This document shows positions 42,712 through 45,927 of a stretch of DNA of 45,927 nt, one piece after another. The translations under genes were made by a program, and so were the position numbers. The stretch covers positions 1 to 45,927 of the forward strand of contig WGNL01000042.1 in assembly GCA_016124585.1 (NCBI GenBank), written 5' to 3'. This stretch comes from Bacteroidota bacterium (GTDB taxonomy: Bacteria > Bacteroidota > Bacteroidia > Chitinophagales > Saprospiraceae). A model generated the notes under the pieces. The model was not told the origin of the DNA. It searched no databases and saw nothing but the letters and a program-made list of their open reading frames with translations. Position 1 is the stretch's first letter. Every line of letters starts with the position of its first letter.

Positions 42712-42718
42712 ATTTTAT

Positions 42719-42763
42719 AGTTGGCAGTGTGCAGTTGGCAGTTGGCAGCCGGGGAAATACCTT
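42719..42763 (+). repeat. 45-bp direct repeat, copy 1
   Basis: Identical over 45 bases to 43694-43738. The unit contains internal ttggcag iterations (agttggcag three times). The copies bracket the beta-barrel gene. Confidence 0.9.
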
Positions 42764-42765
42764 TG
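42758..42765 (+). promoter_or_regulatory. possible -7 box for the beta-barrel gene
   Basis: TACCTTTG at the right edge of direct-repeat copy 1 matches TAnnTTTG, with GTTG 20 bases upstream. In copy 2 the same place reads TACCTTGG, which breaks the match. Confidence 0.4.
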
Positions 42766-42839
42766 ACCTATGCCAAATCTTGAATTTCCCTTTACCTTGC
42801 GCCATCAATTGGAATAATCAACACCTAAATCCTTTCTCC

Positions 42840-43688
42840 ATGAAAAAGTTATTGACGCTCTGCCTTGTCGCCGCCCTGCTGCCCTATGCCCTGATGGCAC
42901 AAAGCAGCAAAAAGAAAAAAGGCACTTCCATCCTTGCCTCCACCAGTTTTAACTACTACTCCCCATTGAAACCCTACACCTTCAGCAAGAGGTACTTCGC
43001 ACAGTACAATGATCTCAACCTCGTCTTTATCACCCATAATTCCGGCACCTTCACCATTGAGGAAGGCGACTCCGTCCTCCTAACCCGCACGGTGACGAGC
43101 AAGATGCCCAGCAACCTAGTTGGAATAGGTGCAAGCGTTCAGTTCCGGAACCTGAAGAATGTCTATCACGAACTGTCCATCACAAAACTTTCTTTTTCAA
43201 AATCAACCCATTTGACAGGCTACGAGGGACTCATCCCCACGGGAGGCACTTTCTATCTACCTGTGAGCTACAATGAAAAGACCTTTGCCTTTGCCCTTCG
43301 TTATGAGTTGGGCAAATATTTTGGAAGAAGCAAGAACGCACCGCTCCGCTTCGGCATCAGCGGCGGTATCGAACCGAGCTATTACACTTATCATTACCTG
43401 CCACGCACCTCGTCGGATTTTCCCCTCGATGCAAAGCTCCTCACCATTGACCTATCGCTCATTCCCATGCTCTCTGCCAAAATATCCAAGCACCTCTCCC
43501 TCGACTTCAAGTTTATCCCAAACTTCCTTATGGCGGATTTTGGCAATATGAAGCAGAACGACCCCTTCCTTACCAAAAGCCAACGAGGTGGCACCCGAAT
43601 CTACAAAAGCCCTGACATCACCTGGGCTTTCAGCGTACAACTGCGCTATATGGTAAAGGAAGCGAAGAAGCAGCGGGGAAAGGAGTAG
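42840..43688 (+). CDS. outer-membrane beta-barrel protein
   Basis: A 282-residue exported protein with signal peptide MKKLLTLCLVAALLPYALMA, chosen as the start at 42840. The mature part has alternating amphipathic strands ending in aromatic residues (TFAFALRYELGKYFGRSKNA, LRFGISGGIEPSYYTYHYLP, LSLDFKFIPNFLMADFGN) and the final strand ITWAFSVQLRYMV, as expected for an 8- to 12-stranded barrel. It has no recognised family beyond the general OmpX/OprF-like barrel type. It is divergent from the PhoD-like gene and flanked by direct repeats. Confidence 0.75.
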   Translation: MKKLLTLCLVAALLPYALMAQSSKKKKGTSILASTSFNYYSPLKPYTFSKRYFAQYNDLNLVFITHNSGTFTIEEGDSVLLTRTVTSKMPSNLVGIGASVQFRNLKNVYHELSITKLSFSKSTHLTGYEGLIPTGGTFYLPVSYNEKTFAFALRYELGKYFGRSKNAPLRFGISGGIEPSYYTYHYLPRTSSDFPLDAKLLTIDLSLIPMLSAKISKHLSLDFKFIPNFLMADFGNMKQNDPFLTKSQRGGTRIYKSPDITWAFSVQLRYMVKEAKKQRGKE

Positions 43689-43693
43689 ATAGA

Positions 43694-43738
43694 AGTTGGC
43701 AGTGTGCAGTTGGCAGTTGGCAGCCGGGGAAATACCTT
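43694..43738 (+). repeat. 45-bp direct repeat, copy 2
   Basis: Second copy of the 42719-42763 repeat, six bases after the stop of the beta-barrel gene. Confidence 0.9.
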
Positions 43739-44087
43739 GGCATGGCCCAATGCCCCAATGATAAATACCCCATGACAAAAGCCCAAAACGACCGTTCCGT
43801 AAATCATTCCTACCGTTCCGTAAATGGTGTCGGAATATTTTTGTTTTCCTGCGGCTTTTTTGCTTACCTTTCTAGCACCAAAAGCGGCCAAGAATAGTAG
43901 TTGGTTGGATGCGATGAATGACCCTTGAAAACGACAAGTGAACACCCGATGCTTACCTGTTGATTTTCACACACGATTAGAAGTTTGGTGGCAGTGCTCT
44001 TGGTAAAACGGTGGGATGACTGCCGTGGAATGGGCTGTCTTCTTGCTGACGGACGTTAGGACGGGAGCGGGAATCTGTATAGGATGT
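43739..44087. other. gene-free spacer with a 21-bp-spaced direct repeat
   Basis: No gene is supported; minus-strand open frames here look random. accgttccgtaaat occurs at 43791-43804 and again at 43812-43825, exactly 21 bp apart (two helical turns), which could be a tandem protein-binding site, but no start codon lies near. Confidence 0.45.
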
Positions 44088-44147
44088 GGATTGACGCATT
44101 GCATGTTTTGGATAGTCGGTTATATAAAACATGTAATGCGTCAATCC
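44088..44147. repeat. 22-bp inverted repeat before the LRR gene
   Basis: Bases 44088-44109 and 44126-44147 are reverse complements at 21 of 22 positions (core attgacgcattgcatgtttt), with a 16-base loop. It sits immediately left of the 12-bp boundary repeat at 44149. Confidence 0.8.
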
Positions 44148-44148
44148 G

Positions 44149-44160
44149 GTGTTGTGCTCA
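44149..44160 (+). repeat. 12-bp boundary repeat left of the LRR gene
   Basis: gtgttgtgctca here is the exact reverse complement of tgagcacaacac at 45041-45052. The pair brackets the AT-rich LRR gene 19 bases before its start and 11 bases after its stop. Confidence 0.75.
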
Positions 44161-44178
44161 ATTAAATCAATAATAAAA

Positions 44179-45030
44179 ATGAACAATCTCAGTCTGATAA
44201 TTTTCGGAATTCTAATAATCCTAACTTCATGTAACATTCAAGAAAGTGAAGTTCCAAAGGAAAAAGGGCATAATGATATTAATATTCAACAATACATAAA
44301 AAAAGATAAAAATGGTAACAAGACAGTTAATTTATCTAAGCTGGAATTAAAGTCAATACCTGAAAGTGTTTTCTTAATAGACTCTTTGTTTTCGTTGAAC
44401 ATCAGCCATAATAATATTTCTGAATTGCCAAAGAAATTATTCGAACTTAAACACCTTAATCACTTATATGCTGGTGACAACGACATTCATGAACTGCCAA
44501 AAGAAATAGGAAAACTTAAAAATCTTCAGACACTAAGTCTGTCGGAAAATAAAATTAAGAATATTCCAAAAGAAATTGGGGAATTATCCAAACTTCAAGA
44601 AATAACGATGAATTACAATGAAATTACAATTATACCTGATGAGATAGGGCAAAATAAAAGCTTGAAATTTTTACACATGCATCATAATCCAATAAAAAAA
44701 CTCCCTGAAACGGCTTGCAATCTTGACAGTCTGCTTAGGATATACTTGTTCTCAACAGAAATTGAAGAATTGCCAGACTGTATTGGTGAACTAAAGGAGC
44801 TAATTCATGTGGAATTTATGGATAACAATTTAAGAGAGATACCAGAATCTATAACTAATTGCGTTAACTTGATGTCCCTCAAACTTAGAGATAATAAGAT
44901 AAGGAGTATGCCAAAAGACATCGGTCGTTTACAAAAAATAGTATACCTCGAATTAGACGGAAATCCAATTTCTGAATCTGAAAAGCAAAGAATAAAAAAG
45001 GTTTTTCCAAAAAAAAATGTCAAATTTTAA
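44179..45030 (+). CDS. leucine-rich-repeat lipoprotein
   Basis: A 283-residue protein from MNNLSLIIFGILIILTSC, a lipoprotein signal with lipobox LTSC. After a short polar linker it carries about nine LRR units of 22-24 residues with the consensus LxxLxxLxLxxNxIxxIPxxIGxL: for example LNISHNNISELPKKLFELKH, LYAGDNDIHELPKEIGKLKN and LSLSENKIKNIPKEIGELSK. This is the Leu-rich type of the PRAME/intraphilin-like bacterial class. The solenoid is a protein-binding surface; the partner is unknown. The gene is strikingly AT-rich compared with the rest of the window, and it is bracketed by inverted repeats, suggesting acquisition by transfer. Confidence 0.88.
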   Translation: MNNLSLIIFGILIILTSCNIQESEVPKEKGHNDINIQQYIKKDKNGNKTVNLSKLELKSIPESVFLIDSLFSLNISHNNISELPKKLFELKHLNHLYAGDNDIHELPKEIGKLKNLQTLSLSENKIKNIPKEIGELSKLQEITMNYNEITIIPDEIGQNKSLKFLHMHHNPIKKLPETACNLDSLLRIYLFSTEIEELPDCIGELKELIHVEFMDNNLREIPESITNCVNLMSLKLRDNKIRSMPKDIGRLQKIVYLELDGNPISESEKQRIKKVFPKKNVKF

Positions 45031-45040
45031 AAATGAAAAC

Positions 45041-45098
45041 TGAGCACAACACTGCGCCAGCACCCATACCCAGCAAAAGCTGGGCACGGCGCCGGCGC
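45041..45098 (+). repeat. boundary repeat plus stem-loop right of the LRR gene
   Basis: The 12-bp repeat tgagcacaacac (45041-45052) is followed by a two-part stem: gcgccagc (45054-45061) with gccggcgc (45091-45098), and cccagc (45069-45074) with gctggg (45079-45084) around an aaaa loop. The paired-box structure is reminiscent of an integron attC site, but a matching GTT-ending box on the right is missing. There is no T-run. Confidence 0.55.
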
Positions 45099-45140
45099 TA
45101 ACCGTCATCCACAAAAAACAACATCAAAACCAACATCACC

Positions 45141-45485
45141 ATGTCCCAAACCCTAGACGAAATAGAAATCACGCCCAACACCCAAAAGCGTTTTTCGAGG
45201 TGGTCATTGGTGTGCTCGCTAATCAATATAGGGCTTGTAGGTTATTTATTAATAAGGGTTCAAAAAACAATCAACGCCACTGCGCCACCCATAAAGCCTT
45301 CTATACTATTTACATTTTTATTTCATGGCTTTATTTTCACTGGAATAATTATGACCATATTGAGCTTTACCAGAAAAGAGCCTTCAACTTGGGCCAAGTA
45401 TTTTGGAGGAAGCATGAATCTAATCATATTCCTGTTGATTGAGGGCGCTGTATTATATTTCTACATCATAAACCTGAGCAGATAG
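45141..45485 (+). CDS. small membrane protein, function unknown
   Basis: A 114-residue protein not recognised. It has three hydrophobic segments: about 21-39 (WSLVCSLINIGLVGYLLI), 52-73 (SILFTFLFHGFIFTGIIMTI) and 90-110 (GSMNLIIFLLIEGAVLYFYI), with an acidic cytoplasmic N-terminus MSQTLDEIEITPNTQKRF. It lies just after the cassette-like LRR gene and may belong to the same accessory patch. A frame open to the right of its stop leads into the tandem array but is in a different phase. Confidence 0.6.
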   Translation: MSQTLDEIEITPNTQKRFSRWSLVCSLINIGLVGYLLIRVQKTINATAPPIKPSILFTFLFHGFIFTGIIMTILSFTRKEPSTWAKYFGGSMNLIIFLLIEGAVLYFYIINLSR

Positions 45486-45814
45486 CAAGCATTTTCCCAA
45501 AAACACCAGGGCAAACGGCCCTGCAAACACCACTTAAACGCATCGAAGGGCTGGGCGAGTCTCGGAAAATCCTTTCCCAGACTAAGAAAGGGTCGTCAGA
45601 GTTTAAAAAGACCCTTTCAGAGTTTAAGAAAGGGTCGTCAGAGTTTAAAAAGACCCTTTCAGAGTTTAAGAAAGGGTCGTCAGAGTTTAAGAAGACCCTT
45701 TCAGAGTTTAAGAAAGGGTCGTCAGAGTTTAAGAAGACCCTTTCAGAGTTTAAGAAAGGGTCGTCAGAGTCTCTGACGGCCTATGGTTGGGAGACTGCTT
45801 CAAAAAGTGTGTAA
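45443..45814 (+). other. open frame without ATG across the tandem array
   Basis: A reading frame with no stop runs from 45443 to the TAA at 45812-45814 (123 codons) through the array. In this frame each 21-bp half-unit is exactly seven residues (EFKKTLS or EFKKGSS), and copies differ only by synonymous Lys codons (aaa/aag). There is no ATG, and the frame overlaps the end of the preceding gene, so expression would need a non-ATG start or a frameshift. Confidence 0.3.
45586..45778. repeat. 42-bp tandem array with internal palindromes
   Basis: gaaagggtc occurs at 45586, 45628, 45670, 45712 and 45754, exactly 42 bp apart. Its reverse complement gaccctttc occurs at 45610, 45652, 45694 and 45736. 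Both halves share tcagagtttaa, so the array is 21-bp half-units of alternating orientation in their core. The last copy ends in a perfect hairpin, cgtcagag-t-ctctgacg (45762-45778). Any transcript would fold into a chain of 9-bp stems. Confidence 0.9.
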
Positions 45815-45822
45815 ATTAAATT

Positions 45823-45927
45823 TCAAATTTTTATTCCCAGCCTGTCCGGGAAAAGTGCGTCAAACTGTAGGAGGATGACCTTTGCGTTGGCAATTTTTCC
45901 GGCCCATATCTCGGCCGTGTGCTGCAC
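45823..45927 (-). CDS. partial C-terminus of a minus-strand protein
   Basis: A minus-strand frame enters from the window edge and ends with TGA at 45823-45825. The 35 codons read like protein (AEIWAGKIANAKVILLQFDA, then LFPDRLGIKI). No family is recognised, and the start lies outside the window. Confidence 0.35.
   Translation of the reverse strand: MQHTAEIWAGKIANAKVILLQFDALFPDRLGIKI

Noticed and set aside
44149-45098. Firm call of an integron cassette
   Set aside because: The boundary boxes are complementary and well placed, but the right-hand site lacks a GTT-type core and no integrase is in the window; kept only as a finding.
45200-45442. 80-codon plus-strand frame
   Set aside because: It is nested in another frame of the small membrane protein gene, which has a better start and a sensible hydrophobic profile.
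45586-45778. Possible CRISPR array
   Set aside because: The repeats are contiguous 21/42-bp units with no variable spacers and no cas genes nearby.

Overview
The window looks like a chromosomal piece of a Bacteroidota bacterium, most likely of the Saprospirales/Chitinophagales type. Four things support this: two giant secreted proteins end in type IX secretion (Por) sorting domains; many leaders carry the Bacteroidota promoter form (TTTG, about 20 bp, then TAnnTTTG) and lack obvious Shine-Dalgarno sequences; PKD, HYR and PA14 domains are abundant; and the glucosamine-6-phosphate deaminase is the Bacteroidota-type fusion to a PIG-L/LmbE deacetylase domain. No rRNA, tRNA, CRISPR array or complete insertion sequence was recognised.

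Layout. 190-3519 (minus strand) is housekeeping: a fumarylacetoacetate-hydrolase-family enzyme, tryptophanyl-tRNA synthetase (trpS), a small membrane protein overlapping ridA by 4 bases, and the yceD/DUF177-rpmF pair. 3722-8645 (plus) holds a cell-envelope block: an OmpA-family protein, a membrane-anchored coiled-coil protein with two helix-hairpin-helix motifs, and an SPOR/peptidoglycan-binding secreted protein. 8673-15595 contains a small lipoprotein, an acyl-CoA dehydrogenase, a two-gene molybdenum hydroxylase (2Fe-2S subunit plus Tat-exported molybdopterin subunit), a small heat-shock protein with what looks like a sigma-54 promoter and two upstream palindromes, and a predicted lipoprotein. 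16136-21934 is a 1932-residue reprolysin-like metalloprotease with 18 PKD domains in nine alternating pairs. 22039-31394 is mixed: lipoprotein, an MtfA-like protein that has lost its zinc-binding histidines, a DUF6602 nuclease-fold protein, NagB-PIG-L, a PIN-domain toxin-antitoxin pair, a VWA protein, DUF805 and YcxB-like membrane proteins, and a ROK sugar kinase. murA is divergent from the ROK gene and encodes Asp instead of Cys at the fosfomycin-target position. 33329-40261 is a 2310-residue multidomain T9SS cargo. 40636-43688 has a heme-c lipoprotein, a PhoD-like phosphatase and a beta-barrel protein bracketed by 45-bp direct repeats.

The last 2 kb differs from the rest. It holds an AT-rich leucine-rich-repeat lipoprotein gene bounded by 12-bp inverted repeats and strong stem-loops (cassette-like), a small membrane protein, and a 42-bp (2 x 21) tandem array that is open in a frame coding for perfect heptads but has no ATG. 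Intergenic DNA throughout is rich in unexplained palindromes: a perfect 72-bp palindrome after murA, a 15-bp-stem repeat overlapping the ROK stop codon, three small TCC-N3-GGA hairpins upstream of the PhoD region, and several long inverted repeats. The best candidates for something undescribed are the terminal repeat array, the cassette-like LRR gene, the dispersed palindrome families, and the putative sHSP enhancer/sigma-54 control region.
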